A stretch of 64,000 nt of DNA from Breoghania sp963678585 (lineage in GTDB: Bacteria > Pseudomonadota > Alphaproteobacteria > Rhizobiales > Stappiaceae): assembly GCA_963678585.2 (NCBI GenBank), contig CAXXGA010000001.1:496001-560000 (forward strand), given 5' to 3'. The notes beneath the pieces are model-generated. The model did not search any database, was not told where the DNA came from, and saw nothing but the letters and a program-made list of their open reading frames with translations. Each line of letters starts with the position of its first letter. Positions within the stretch are counted from its first letter, which is position 1. Shown here piece after piece: positions 8,429 to 16,828 of this stretch. A program made the translations under genes and the position numbers.

Positions 8429-9448
8429 ATGAAAGCACTTGTTTATACCGGCCCCAAAAGCGTGGAAGTCCGTGATGTGGCGACGCCTCAAAAACGCGCC
8501 GGTGCGGTTCGGCTGCGCCTTCACTATTGCGGTGTGTGCGGCACCGATATCGGGATCTATTCGGGAAAGCACCCGCGCGCGACCGCGCCGCTGGTGCTCG
8601 GGCACGAATTCGTCGGCACGGTGGAAGAAGCCCCTGAGGGCTCGCGCTTCAAGGTCGGCGACCGGGCGGTCGCTTACCCGCTGCTGAGCTGCGGCCACTG
8701 CCACGCCTGCCGCAATGGCCAGCCGCATGTCTGTGCCAGCCTGCGCCTGATCGGTATCGACGGCGACGGCGGCATGGCGGAGACGCTGTGGGTGGACGAG
8801 AACGTGATGTTCAAGGTGCCGGACACCCTGTCCGACCGCATCGCCGCGCTCGTCGAGCCGCTTGCGGTGGTCGTGCGCACGCTGCATCAGGCCAATTTCG
8901 CCTTCACCCAGTCGGCGGTCGTCATGGGCGCGGGCCCGATCGGCCTCCTGACGGCGATCGTCCTGAAACATGCGGGCGCTTCCAAGATCATCATCTCCGA
9001 CGTGGATGACGGCCGCCTGAACCTGTGCCGGGAGATGGGCTTCGACGCCGTGGACGTGCGCAAGCAGGACCTGATCGAGCACGTCATGGCGGAAACCGGC
9101 GGCGACGGCGCAGACGCGCTGTTCGAGTGCTCCGGCGTGGCAAGCTCGGCGCTCGACATGACCAAGCTGGTGCGCGTGCAGGGCGTCATCTGCATGACCG
9201 CGACCCACAAGGAGCCGCATGCGGTTTCTCTGATCGACGTCAACTTCAAGGAACTGACGATCGTCGGCTCGCGTGTCTACACGATGGCCGAGTTCGGCGC
9301 CGCCTTGGAGCTGGCGCAGCAGATGGTTCCCGACCTCGAGAAGGTAATCACGCAGGAAGTGCCGCTGTCGGCTTCCGACAAGGTCTTCGACATGATCGCC
9401 GACCCCTCCCTGACCACAGTCAAGATTCTGGTGGATTGCCAAGCATGA
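8429..9448 (+). CDS. zinc-dependent sugar-acid/polyol dehydrogenase (MDR family)
   Basis: 339-residue medium-chain dehydrogenase. The catalytic zinc site is seen in HYCGVCGTDIG (Cys) and LGHEFVG (His, Glu). The four-cysteine structural zinc loop is CGHCHACRNGQPHVC. The NAD-binding motif is VVMGAGPIGL. Sequence style is that of L-idonate/L-threonine/galactitol dehydrogenases. It is the first gene of a long operon, and its stop overlaps the next gene's start (ATGA). With the following SDR it may interconvert epimeric 2-keto-3-deoxy acids or oxidise an aldonate at C5. The specific substrate is inference. Confidence 0.85.
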   Translation: MKALVYTGPKSVEVRDVATPQKRAGAVRLRLHYCGVCGTDIGIYSGKHPRATAPLVLGHEFVGTVEEAPEGSRFKVGDRAVAYPLLSCGHCHACRNGQPHVCASLRLIGIDGDGGMAETLWVDENVMFKVPDTLSDRIAALVEPLAVVVRTLHQANFAFTQSAVVMGAGPIGLLTAIVLKHAGASKIIISDVDDGRLNLCREMGFDAVDVRKQDLIEHVMAETGGDGADALFECSGVASSALDMTKLVRVQGVICMTATHKEPHAVSLIDVNFKELTIVGSRVYTMAEFGAALELAQQMVPDLEKVITQEVPLSASDKVFDMIADPSLTTVKILVDCQA

Positions 9449-10200
9449 GCCTCTTCGACCTCTCCGGCCGCAAGGCCATCGTCACCGGCGGCACGCGCGG
9501 CCTGGGCAGATCCATGGCCGAGGGCCTCGTCGGCGCGGGCGTGGACGTCGTCATCGTGGGCAGTTCCGAAAAAGTCCATGAGGTCGCCGAGGAGATCTCC
9601 GCAAACGGAACCTGCCATGGCCTCGCGATGGACCTGGGCGACACGAACGCCCGCCGCGACGGCTTCGCCAAGGCACTGGAGATGCTCGACGGTCAGCTCG
9701 ACATCCTGGTCACCGCGGCAGGCATCCAGCGCCGCCACAAGTGCGAGGACTTCCCGATCGAGGACTGGCAGGAGGTTCTCGACGTCAACCTGACCGCCGT
9801 CTTCGACCTGTGCCAGATGGCGGGGCGTGTGATGCTGAAGCAGGGCAAGGGCAAGATCATCAATATCGCCTCCCTGCTCTCCTTCTTCGGCGGCTTCACC
9901 GTGCCCGCCTATGCGGCCAGCAAGGGCGGCGTGATGCAGCTGACCAAGGCGCTTTCCAACGAGTGGGCGAGCCGCGGCATCAACGTCAACGCCATCGCGC
10001 CCGGCTACATGGCCACCGACATGAACACCGCGCTTCTGGCCGACGAGGGCCGCAATGCGGAGATCACCGCCCGTATCCCCGCCAAGCGCTGGGGCACGGG
10101 GCCGGACATGATCGGCCCGATGCTCTTCCTCGCTTCCGACGCAGCCGAATACGTCCACGGCGTCACCCTGCCGGTGGACGGCGGCTACATGGGCCGCTGA
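9445..10200 (+). CDS. SDR oxidoreductase, KduD / gluconate 5-dehydrogenase type
   Basis: 251-residue classical short-chain dehydrogenase. Motifs are TGGTRGLGRSM (coenzyme binding, near residue 14), the Asn-region AAGIQ, INIAS (catalytic Ser), YAASKGG (catalytic Tyr and Lys) and a C-terminal GVTLPVDGG. The style resembles 2-dehydro-3-deoxygluconate 5-dehydrogenase (KduD) and gluconate 5-dehydrogenase. The ATG overlaps the preceding stop by four bases, indicating translational coupling with the Zn-dehydrogenase. Two dehydrogenases of different folds in tandem are often used to invert a stereocentre by oxidation then reduction. That role is inferred. Confidence 0.87.
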   Translation: MSLFDLSGRKAIVTGGTRGLGRSMAEGLVGAGVDVVIVGSSEKVHEVAEEISANGTCHGLAMDLGDTNARRDGFAKALEMLDGQLDILVTAAGIQRRHKCEDFPIEDWQEVLDVNLTAVFDLCQMAGRVMLKQGKGKIINIASLLSFFGGFTVPAYAASKGGVMQLTKALSNEWASRGINVNAIAPGYMATDMNTALLADEGRNAEITARIPAKRWGTGPDMIGPMLFLASDAAEYVHGVTLPVDGGYMGR

Positions 10201-10226
10201 TTTCGCGGCCGGTGAAAGGAACAAAA

Positions 10227-11183
10227 ATGAAAGTCGTCTATTCCGACCTCAACCACCCCTCCCGCGCCATCGAGGACGAAATCCTCGCGGCCGCCGGACT
10301 GTCGGCCCCGCTCTATAACTGCCTCACCGAAGACGAGGTGATCGCGCAGCTTGGCGAGGCCGAGATCGTGCTGAACCAGTACGCGCCGTTCACCGCGCGC
10401 GTGTTCGAGGCCCTGCCGAACCTGAAGCAGATCATCCGCTATGGCGTGGGCTACAACAACGTGGACCTGGACGCTGCCACCAAGGCGGGCGTGCAGGTGT
10501 GCAACGTGCCGGATTACGGCATGAACGAGGTCGCCGACCACGCGCTCGCGCTGACCCTGACCCTGCTGCGCAAGATCGTTCCGATGAACAATTCCTGCCA
10601 TGCGGGCCGCTGGGACTACGTGGAAGCCGTGCCGATCCGTCGCCTGCGCGAACTGACCGTCGGCGTGATCGGCCTCGGCCGCATCGGACAGGTCTATGCG
10701 CGCAAGATGAACGCCATCGACATCAAGGTTCTGGGTTACGACAAGTTCTACAAGCCCAATGCCGCCGACGGCACCGACTACATCGAGAGCGCGGATACGG
10801 CCCGGATCTTCAAGGAAGCCGATATCGTCGCGGTCTTCTGCCCGCTCACCGATGAAACCCGCAACATGATCAATGCCGACGTCATGGCCTCCATGAAGGA
10901 CACGGCCGTGGTCGTGAACACTTCGCGCGGCGGCATCGTCAACGAAGCGGATCTGGCAGACGCCCTGAAGGCCGGCCAGATCGCGGGTGCGGGCATCGAC
11001 ACAACCGGAAACGAGCCGCTGGAGGATGGCAGCCCGCTGCGGGGGATCGAGACCTGTCTCATCACCCCTCACATGGCCTGGTATTCCGAGGATTCGGCCA
11101 ACGAACTCAAACGCAAAGTTGCGGAAGAGGCTGTGCGTTTCGCACAAAACCAGCCGGTCAACTGGCCGGTTAACAAGCTCTGA
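10227..11183 (+). CDS. 2-hydroxyacid dehydrogenase, CtBP / phosphoglycerate dehydrogenase-like
   Basis: 318 residues. The Rossmann motif is GVIGLGRIGQ near residue 151. Active-site blocks are NTSRGG (Arg), the Glu in TTGNEPL, and His in TPHMAWYS. The PHxAWYS form is characteristic of the C-terminal-binding-protein-like branch of D-2-hydroxyacid dehydrogenases. It lies 26 bp after the SDR, behind GAAAGGA, and 38 bp before the TRAP binding protein, so it is part of the operon. It may reduce a 2-keto acid or oxidise a 2-hydroxy sugar acid; the substrate is not readable. Confidence 0.85.
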   Translation: MKVVYSDLNHPSRAIEDEILAAAGLSAPLYNCLTEDEVIAQLGEAEIVLNQYAPFTARVFEALPNLKQIIRYGVGYNNVDLDAATKAGVQVCNVPDYGMNEVADHALALTLTLLRKIVPMNNSCHAGRWDYVEAVPIRRLRELTVGVIGLGRIGQVYARKMNAIDIKVLGYDKFYKPNAADGTDYIESADTARIFKEADIVAVFCPLTDETRNMINADVMASMKDTAVVVNTSRGGIVNEADLADALKAGQIAGAGIDTTGNEPLEDGSPLRGIETCLITPHMAWYSEDSANELKRKVAEEAVRFAQNQPVNWPVNKL

Positions 11184-11221
11184 GACCAGCGTCTCGGATT
11201 GAAGCTTACGGAGGAATGAGA

Positions 11222-12205
11222 ATGTCCTGTCTCAAGAAGATCTGCATGGCCTCCGCCATTGCAGTGATGACGCTTGCCCCGGTGTCCTCCCACGCCGCGG
11301 ACCTGCGCTTCGCCAACGTGACGTCCACCTCGGCCAAGGATGCCGGTGTGGAATTCAAGAAGATGCTTGAAGAAGCCACCGGCGGTAGCCTGACCGTCAA
11401 ACTGTTCCCCGACAACCAGCTCGGCGATGACCGCGTGGCTGCCGAGAGCACCATTTTCGGTGACATCGACATCGGCGTGTCCTCCACGAGCCCGCTCGCC
11501 TCGCTCTTCCCGGACCTGTATCTCTTCGACGCGCCCTTCCTCTTCCTCAGCTCCGAAGAGACCTATGCCGTGCTCGACGGCGACGTGGGCCAGAAGATCC
11601 TCGCCACGCTTGAGAAGAAGGGCCTGAAGGGCCTCGGCTTCTGGGAAAACGGCTTCCGCAACTTCACCGACAACGACAAGGCCGTCGCGCTGCCTGAAGA
11701 TGTGGCCGGCCTGAAGGTCCGCACGATGGAAAACGAAGTCCATCTGGCCGCATGGCGCGCGTTCGGCGCGAACCCGACCCCGATGGCCTTCACGGAGCTG
11801 TTCACGGCTCTGCAGCAGGGTACGGTCGACGCCCAGGAAAACCCGCTCGGCATCATCGCCGGCAACGGCTTCCAGGAAGTGCAGAACCACGTCTCCCTGA
11901 CGCAGCACGTCTACACCCCGTATATCGTGTTCATGAACCTCGACAAGTACAACAGCCTCACCGACAAGGAGAAGGCTGCTCTGGAAGATGCGATGGTCAA
12001 GGCCACGAAGTTCCAGCGCGATCGTTCGCAGCAGCTCGAAGGTGAAATCCTCGCCTCCTTCGCCGGCGACGGCGTGACCGTGGTCGAGCTGACCCCGGAG
12101 CAGAAGGCCGCCTGGCAGAAGAAGGTCGTCGACGCCAAGATCTACGACCTCGTGAAGTCGAAGATGGATAACCCCGAATATCTCGATCAGGCCCTTGCGA
12201 AGTAA
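11222..12205 (+). CDS. TRAP transporter substrate-binding protein (DctP family)
   Basis: 327-residue periplasmic solute receptor of a tripartite ATP-independent transporter. A Sec signal peptide is clear (basic MSCLKK, hydrophobic core, cleavage after SHA-A near residue 25). The family carboxylate-binding Arg sits in GLKVRTMEN, and QQGTVDAQENP is a DctP hallmark. The ATG at 11222 is preferred over 11216 because GGAGGA abuts the earlier codon. The ligand is presumably the sugar acid metabolised by the flanking dehydrogenases, dgoK and dgoA. A strong hairpin separates it from the membrane subunits. Confidence 0.92.
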   Translation: MSCLKKICMASAIAVMTLAPVSSHAADLRFANVTSTSAKDAGVEFKKMLEEATGGSLTVKLFPDNQLGDDRVAAESTIFGDIDIGVSSTSPLASLFPDLYLFDAPFLFLSSEETYAVLDGDVGQKILATLEKKGLKGLGFWENGFRNFTDNDKAVALPEDVAGLKVRTMENEVHLAAWRAFGANPTPMAFTELFTALQQGTVDAQENPLGIIAGNGFQEVQNHVSLTQHVYTPYIVFMNLDKYNSLTDKEKAALEDAMVKATKFQRDRSQQLEGEILASFAGDGVTVVELTPEQKAAWQKKVVDAKIYDLVKSKMDNPEYLDQALAK

Positions 12206-12222
12206 TATCTCGCGGACCCATT

Positions 12223-12252
12223 GCGCCGCCCATGTCAATGGGCGGCGCTTTT
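12223..12252 (+). terminator. intergenic hairpin between TRAP receptor and permease genes
   Basis: The perfect 11-bp stem GCGCCGCCCAT / ATGGGCGGCGC, with a 4-base loop, is followed by TTTT. It begins 18 bp after the receptor stop and lies inside an evident operon. It most likely acts as a partial terminator or 3'-end stabiliser, giving more receptor than permease. Confidence 0.85.
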
Positions 12253-12302
12253 GCGCGTCATTTTCCAAGAAGCCGGTTCTGCGGGATGGAGGATTTACCT
12301 AG

Positions 12303-12797
12303 ATGAAGCTTCTGCGCTGGTTAGACAACAATCTGGAAATTACTCTTTCCGTTGCCCTTGTATCCCTGATGACCGTCATCTTGGCTATTCAGGTTTTCAT
12401 GCGCTACGTCATGGGCGCATCGCTGTATTGGTCCGAAGAACTCGCCAGATACATGTTCATCTGGCTGATCTATCTCAGCATCAGCTACGGGTCGCATCAG
12501 ATGCGGCACATCAAGCTTGACGCCGCACTGGGCCTGTTCCCCGCCCCGTTGCGCAAATACGTCATCATCGTCGGCGACATCATGTTCTTCGGCTTTGCGC
12601 TCTATGTCATCTGGACCTCGCGCATGGTGGTGCAGCGTCAGATGATGATCGGGCAGACCTCGCCCGCAATCGGCTTGCCCATGTGGACGATCTACGGCGC
12701 GCCGACGGTCGGCTTCGCCCTGACCGCATTCCGCCAGTTGCAGGTTATCTGGTACCGGGTTCAAAACCTCAATGTCAGCACGGAAGAGGAGGTCTGA
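12303..12797 (+). CDS. TRAP transporter small permease subunit (DctQ family)
   Basis: 164-residue inner-membrane protein with four hydrophobic helices (starting near LSVALVSLMTVILAIQ, YMFIWLIYLSIS, YVIIVGDIMFFGFALY and the C-terminal IYGAPTVGFAL). The YWSEELARYMFIWL segment is the DctQ signature. It pairs with the large DctM subunit that starts 4 bp downstream. Its ATG is preceded by GGAGG about 10 bp away. It contributes to sodium-driven sugar-acid uptake, as inferred from the operon. Confidence 0.92.
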   Translation: MKLLRWLDNNLEITLSVALVSLMTVILAIQVFMRYVMGASLYWSEELARYMFIWLIYLSISYGSHQMRHIKLDAALGLFPAPLRKYVIIVGDIMFFGFALYVIWTSRMVVQRQMMIGQTSPAIGLPMWTIYGAPTVGFALTAFRQLQVIWYRVQNLNVSTEEEV

Positions 12798-12800
12798 GGC

Positions 12801-14084
12801 ATGACGGCTGCCATTCTTTTCGGAAGCCTCGCCGGCTTCCTGATCTTCAACGTGCCGGTCGGCATCGCCATCGGCATGGCCTGCATGCTGACGATCATGA
12901 CCTTCGGCACGGTATCCAGTCTCTATATCTCGCAGACCCTCGTCTCCGCGACCGACAGCTTCCCGATCATGGCTATCCCGCTGTTCATCCTCGCCGGCGA
13001 CCTGATGGGCGCGGGCGGCGTGTCCCGCCGCATTCTCGATGTCGCGCAAGCCTTCTTCGGACGTGTCACCGGCGGTCTCGCCATCGTGACGGTCGTTGTG
13101 TGCATGTTCTTCGCCGCCGTCTCCGGCTCCGGCCCGGCCACCGTGGCCGCCGTGGGCTCGATGGTGGTTCCGACCATGCTGAGAGCCGGCTATTCCAAGT
13201 CGTTCGTTCTCGCCCTGCTTGCGACTGCAGGCAGCATCGGCGTGATCATCCCGCCGTCGATCCCGATGGTGCTCTACGGCGTTTCCACCGGCACCTCGAT
13301 TTCCAGCCTGTTCCTTGCAGGCGCCGGACCCGGCATCCTGATCGGGCTGGTGCTGATCGTCTATGTCTACTTCTACTCCAAGAAGATGGGCTGGTCGGGC
13401 GACCCGACGCCGTTCAACGCCGCGCGGGCGATGAAGGTAACCTGGGAAGCGAAGTGGGCGCTGCTCAACCCGTTCATCATTCTGGGCGGCATCTATGCAG
13501 GCATCTTCACCCCGACGGAAGCGGCCGCCGTGGCCGCCGTCTACGCCTTCATCTGCGGCGTGTTCATTTATCGCGACCTGAAGCCCAACGAGATTTTCCA
13601 TGTGATCTCGGGCTCCTGCGTCACCATCGGCACGGTGATGGTCATTCTCGGCTGCGCCTCCACCTTTGCGCGCATCCTGACCATCGAGCAGATCCCCGGC
13701 GCCATCGCCGACGGCATGCTGACGATCTCCAACAACCCGATCGTCGTGCTGATCATCATCAACGCCCTGCTGCTGATCGTGGGCTGCGTGATGGACACGA
13801 CCCCGGCCATTCTGGTGCTGTCGCCGATCCTCTATCCGGTGGCGACATCGCTGGGCGTCGACCCGGTCCACTTCGGCATCATCATGGTCGTGAACCTAGC
13901 GATCGGCTTCATCACACCGCCACTGGGCATCAACCTCTTCGTTGCCGCCCGAATCGGGGACACGACACTATCCCAGGTGATCAAGGGGATCGTGCCGTTC
14001 GTCCTGGCGATGATCCTGTCGCTCCTGATCATCACCTACGTGCCCGCCGTCTCCATGACGCCGCTGCACCTGATGGGGCGGTGA
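12801..14084 (+). CDS. TRAP transporter large permease subunit (DctM family)
   Basis: 427-residue polytopic membrane protein, the usual DctM length, with about 12 hydrophobic segments. Diagnostic stretches are SFPIMAIPLFILAGDLM near residue 55, AAVSGSGPATVAAVGSMV near 115, and IIPPSIPMVLYG near 153. It forms the transport channel with the DctQ protein upstream. It is followed by 130 bp containing a hairpin and then another operon gene. Confidence 0.93.
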   Translation: MTAAILFGSLAGFLIFNVPVGIAIGMACMLTIMTFGTVSSLYISQTLVSATDSFPIMAIPLFILAGDLMGAGGVSRRILDVAQAFFGRVTGGLAIVTVVVCMFFAAVSGSGPATVAAVGSMVVPTMLRAGYSKSFVLALLATAGSIGVIIPPSIPMVLYGVSTGTSISSLFLAGAGPGILIGLVLIVYVYFYSKKMGWSGDPTPFNAARAMKVTWEAKWALLNPFIILGGIYAGIFTPTEAAAVAAVYAFICGVFIYRDLKPNEIFHVISGSCVTIGTVMVILGCASTFARILTIEQIPGAIADGMLTISNNPIVVLIIINALLLIVGCVMDTTPAILVLSPILYPVATSLGVDPVHFGIIMVVNLAIGFITPPLGINLFVAARIGDTTLSQVIKGIVPFVLAMILSLLIITYVPAVSMTPLHLMGR

Positions 14085-14120
14085 GCCGGGACCTCAGGTC
14101 CGGCACAAACAAGACAAGGA

Positions 14121-14143
14121 TGGCCGCGCCAATGGTGCGGCCA
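14121..14143 (+). terminator. hairpin after DctM gene
   Basis: TGGCCGCGCC-AAT-GGTGCGGCCA forms a 10-bp stem with one G-U pair and a very short loop, 37 bp after the dctM stop. The T-rich tail is weak (CCTCTTC), so it may be a processing or stabilising hairpin rather than a full stop. Confidence 0.5.
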
Positions 14144-14214
14144 CCTCTTCATCCGGGATTTGATCGCGCCCCGGGAGACATTGAAGCCGCCTGTCAGCAA
14201 AGGACACGATTTCC

Positions 14215-15156
14215 ATGACAAAGCCCGGCTGCCTCATGGTCGGCCCCATGAGCGACAATGTCGTCGGCCAGCTCAACCAGCTTTTCACCGTGCATAATTT
14301 CTGGGAAGCCGAGGACAAGCCCGCCCTCCTGACCGAGATCGCCCCCACCACGCGCTACGTCATCACCCCCGGAAGCCGGGGCTGTTCGGCGGAAATCATC
14401 AACGGCCTGCCCAATCTGGAACTCGTCGCCTCCATGGGCGTGGGCTATGACGCGGTGGATGTGACCGCCGCCAAGGCCGCCGATGTCCGCGTGACCAACA
14501 CTCCCGACGTCCTGAACGACTGCGTGGCGGAAGTGACGCTTGGGCTGATGCTGGCGCTAGCCCATCGGATTCCGCAGGCCGACCGCTATGTCCGCGAAGG
14601 CCACTGGGAGACCGCCAAATACCCGCTGACAGACGAGCTTTTCGGAAGGCGCGCAGGCATTCTGGGGCTTGGCCGGATCGGCAAGGAAATCGCCCGCCGC
14701 CTTGAGGCCATGCGGATGGAGATTTCCTATCACGGGCGCACCCGGCAGGAAGACCAACCCTATCGTTTCTACGACGACCTCGTGACCATGGCGCGCGAGG
14801 TGGACTGGCTGGTGGTGATTGCACCGAAGTCTGCCGCCACCAACAACATCGTCAACCGGGGTGTCATGGAGGCGCTCGGGCCGGAGGGCTATCTGGTCAA
14901 TGTGGCGCGCGGATCTCTGGTCGATCAGGAGGCCATGATCGAGCTTCTGGAAGCAGGCAAGCTTGGCGGGGCGGCGCTCGACGTATTCGCCCGCGAACCC
15001 CATGTGCCGCCTTCCTTGCGCGAATTGGAGAATGTGGTCCTTCTTCCCCATGTCGGCAGCGCGACGCGCGCGACCCGGCGGCGGATGGAGGACCTGACCG
15101 TCGCCAACCTGCGTGCCCATATAAAGGGGGAAGCGCTGGTGAGCCCGGTCGCCTGA
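14215..15156 (+). CDS. D-2-hydroxyacid dehydrogenase (GhrB / hydroxypyruvate reductase-like)
   Basis: 313 residues, D-2-hydroxyacid dehydrogenase family. The coenzyme motif is GILGLGRIGKE near residue 146. Catalytic blocks are NVARGSLVD (Arg), DVFAREP (Glu) and LLPHVGS (His). The ASMGVGYDAVD segment resembles glyoxylate/hydroxypyruvate/2-ketogluconate reductases. It lies in the operon between the TRAP genes and dgoK, so a 2-keto sugar acid is a reasonable substrate. It is clearly distinct from the CtBP-like enzyme upstream, so the operon holds two different dehydrogenases of this class. Confidence 0.85.
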   Translation: MTKPGCLMVGPMSDNVVGQLNQLFTVHNFWEAEDKPALLTEIAPTTRYVITPGSRGCSAEIINGLPNLELVASMGVGYDAVDVTAAKAADVRVTNTPDVLNDCVAEVTLGLMLALAHRIPQADRYVREGHWETAKYPLTDELFGRRAGILGLGRIGKEIARRLEAMRMEISYHGRTRQEDQPYRFYDDLVTMAREVDWLVVIAPKSAATNNIVNRGVMEALGPEGYLVNVARGSLVDQEAMIELLEAGKLGGAALDVFAREPHVPPSLRELENVVLLPHVGSATRATRRRMEDLTVANLRAHIKGEALVSPVA

Positions 15157-15241
15157 CCGGGAGATGTGATTTTCCGCATCGGGCGGAAGGCCCGGGCACA
15201 AGGAGCCGGGCCAAGGCCCGCCTCGACGCTGGAGACGTGTG

Positions 15242-16135
15242 ATGAGTGAAGTAAAGCCGGAATGGGTCGCCGCGGATTGGGGCACCTCGCATCTCCGGGT
15301 ATGGGCGATGAAGGGGAGCGAGGTTCTCGCCTCCGCGGATGCGCCCGACGGCATGGGCAAGCTCGCCCGCGATGAGTTCGAACCCGCCCTGCTGCGCCTG
15401 ATTGGGAACTGGATCGGCGACACGCCGCTGCCGGTGATCGCCTGCGGCATGGTCGGGGCTCGTCAGGGCTGGCAGGAAGCGCCCTATCGCATGGTGCCCT
15501 GCGCACCGGTCGCCACCGGGGAAACGATGAAGGTGGCGACCCACGACCCGCGTATCGCCGTGGAGATCGTGCCCGGCCTTGCGCAGGACGAGCCCGCCGA
15601 CGTCATCCGCGGTGAGGAAGTGCAGATCGCGGGCTTTCTGGCCGAGACGCCCGATTTCGACGGTGTGCTGATCATGCCGGGCACACATTCCAAGCGCGTG
15701 CGGATCGAAGGCGGCAAGGTGCTCTCCTTCGCAACTGCGATGACGGGCGAATTGTTCGAACTGCTTTCCACCGCTTCCGTCCTGCGTCACGGTATGGCGG
15801 GCGAGGATTGGGACGATGCGGCCTTTGAAGGCGGTGTTGCGGACGGGCTGGCGGGCGTCGCGTTCGAACGCCTGTTCCCGCTGCGCGCGCAAGGGCTGCT
15901 GCACGGATTGACGGCAGGCGAAGCCCGCGCACGGCTTTCCGGCCTCCTCATCGGCGCGGAGGCGCGCGCCATTGCAGACTGCGAGCGCGCGGTGCTGATC
16001 GGCGCCGCGAAGCTTTGTGCGCTTTACAAGACGGCATTGGAAATGGCCGGAAAGACCGTGGACGTGGCGGACGGAAGTCGCCTCGTGCGAAACGGTCTGA
16101 CGGCCCTGTGGCAAGAAGGTGCAGCGAAAAAATGA
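15242..16135 (+). CDS. dgoK: 2-dehydro-3-deoxygalactonokinase
   Basis: 297-residue member of the DgoK family, which phosphorylates 2-keto-3-deoxygalactonate. Matching features are the N-terminal phosphate-binding AADWGTSHLRVW, GMVGARQGWQEAPY near residue 68, the GEEVQ block and MPGTHSKRV. The ATG at 15242 was preferred over the GTG three bases earlier. Its stop overlaps the start of the aldolase gene (ATGA), indicating coupled translation. Together they convert KDGal to pyruvate and glyceraldehyde 3-phosphate. With kdgK elsewhere in the window, both C4 epimers can be handled. Confidence 0.92.
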   Translation: MSEVKPEWVAADWGTSHLRVWAMKGSEVLASADAPDGMGKLARDEFEPALLRLIGNWIGDTPLPVIACGMVGARQGWQEAPYRMVPCAPVATGETMKVATHDPRIAVEIVPGLAQDEPADVIRGEEVQIAGFLAETPDFDGVLIMPGTHSKRVRIEGGKVLSFATAMTGELFELLSTASVLRHGMAGEDWDDAAFEGGVADGLAGVAFERLFPLRAQGLLHGLTAGEARARLSGLLIGAEARAIADCERAVLIGAAKLCALYKTALEMAGKTVDVADGSRLVRNGLTALWQEGAAKK

Positions 16136-16746
16136 GCAACAATCTGATCGCAATCTTGCGCGGCATCACGCCGGAAGAAGCCATCCCGGTTGGCGAGGCC
16201 CTCGTAGCCGCGGGCATCCGCACCATCGAGGTGCCGCTCAACTCGCCGCAGCCGCTGGAATCCATCGGCCTGCTTGCGCGCTATTTCGAAACCGATGACC
16301 GCGTCCAGATCGGCGCCGGCACCGTCCTCACAAGGCAGGACGCGCGGGCCGTTCACGGCGCAGGCGGGCGCCTGATCGTCTCGCCGAACTTCGATGAGGA
16401 CGTGGTGGAGGAAACCGTGTCGCTGGGCATGGCGTCGTGGCCGGGCGTCTTCACGCCGAGCGAGGCGTTCGGCGCGCTGAAGGCCGGGGCGACGGGCCTC
16501 AAGATCTTCCCCGCTTCCATCATGGGGCCGTCCGGCCTCAAGGCCATGCGGGCCGTGCTGCCGAAGGACGTTCTCGTCTATGCGGTGGGCGGTGCGGGGC
16601 CCGACAATTTCAAGCCCTGGATCGACGCGGGCGCAAACGGGTTCGGCATCGGCTCCGCGCTTTACAAGCCGGGTCGCAAGCCGGAAGCGGTCGGCGAAAT
16701 CGCACGGCGCTGCGTCGCCGCGCTGCTGGTCGCACAGGCCCGCTGA
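16132..16746 (+). CDS. dgoA: 2-dehydro-3-deoxy-6-phosphogalactonate aldolase
   Basis: 204-residue class I aldolase of the KDPG/KDPGal family. Motifs are ILRGITPEEA, the active-site Glu in RTIEVPLNSP, GAGTVL, and the Schiff-base lysine in GLKIFPAS. The C-terminal phosphate site is GGAGPDNF with GIGSALY. It starts inside the dgoK stop codon. The length and the VPLNSP motif favour KDPGal aldolase (DgoA) over Eda. It completes a De Ley-Doudoroff-type route, although no aldonate dehydratase (dgoD-like) is present in this window. Confidence 0.92.
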   Translation: MSNNLIAILRGITPEEAIPVGEALVAAGIRTIEVPLNSPQPLESIGLLARYFETDDRVQIGAGTVLTRQDARAVHGAGGRLIVSPNFDEDVVEETVSLGMASWPGVFTPSEAFGALKAGATGLKIFPASIMGPSGLKAMRAVLPKDVLVYAVGGAGPDNFKPWIDAGANGFGIGSALYKPGRKPEAVGEIARRCVAALLVAQAR

Positions 16747-16757
16747 TCCAGCCTCTC

Positions 16758-16800
16758 ATGCGCCCGGCCCTGTCCCGCGGACGGGATCATCCGGGCGCAT
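16758..16800. terminator. compound hairpin between convergent dgoA and FadR-type gene
   Basis: The outer 10-bp repeat ATGCGCCCGG / CCGGGCGCAT encloses an inner TCCCG-CGGA-CGGGA hairpin, just after the dgoA stop. It lies between convergent genes and probably ends transcription, although no clean T-run follows. Confidence 0.55.
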
Positions 16801-16828
16801 GGCACCGTCTCATTTGCGGGTCCACACC

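Noticed and set aside
12321..13871. 516-codon open frame on the minus strand
   Set aside because: It lies entirely opposite dctQ and dctM, is very rich in His, Asp, Arg and Gly as expected for antisense of GC-rich codons, and has no motif.
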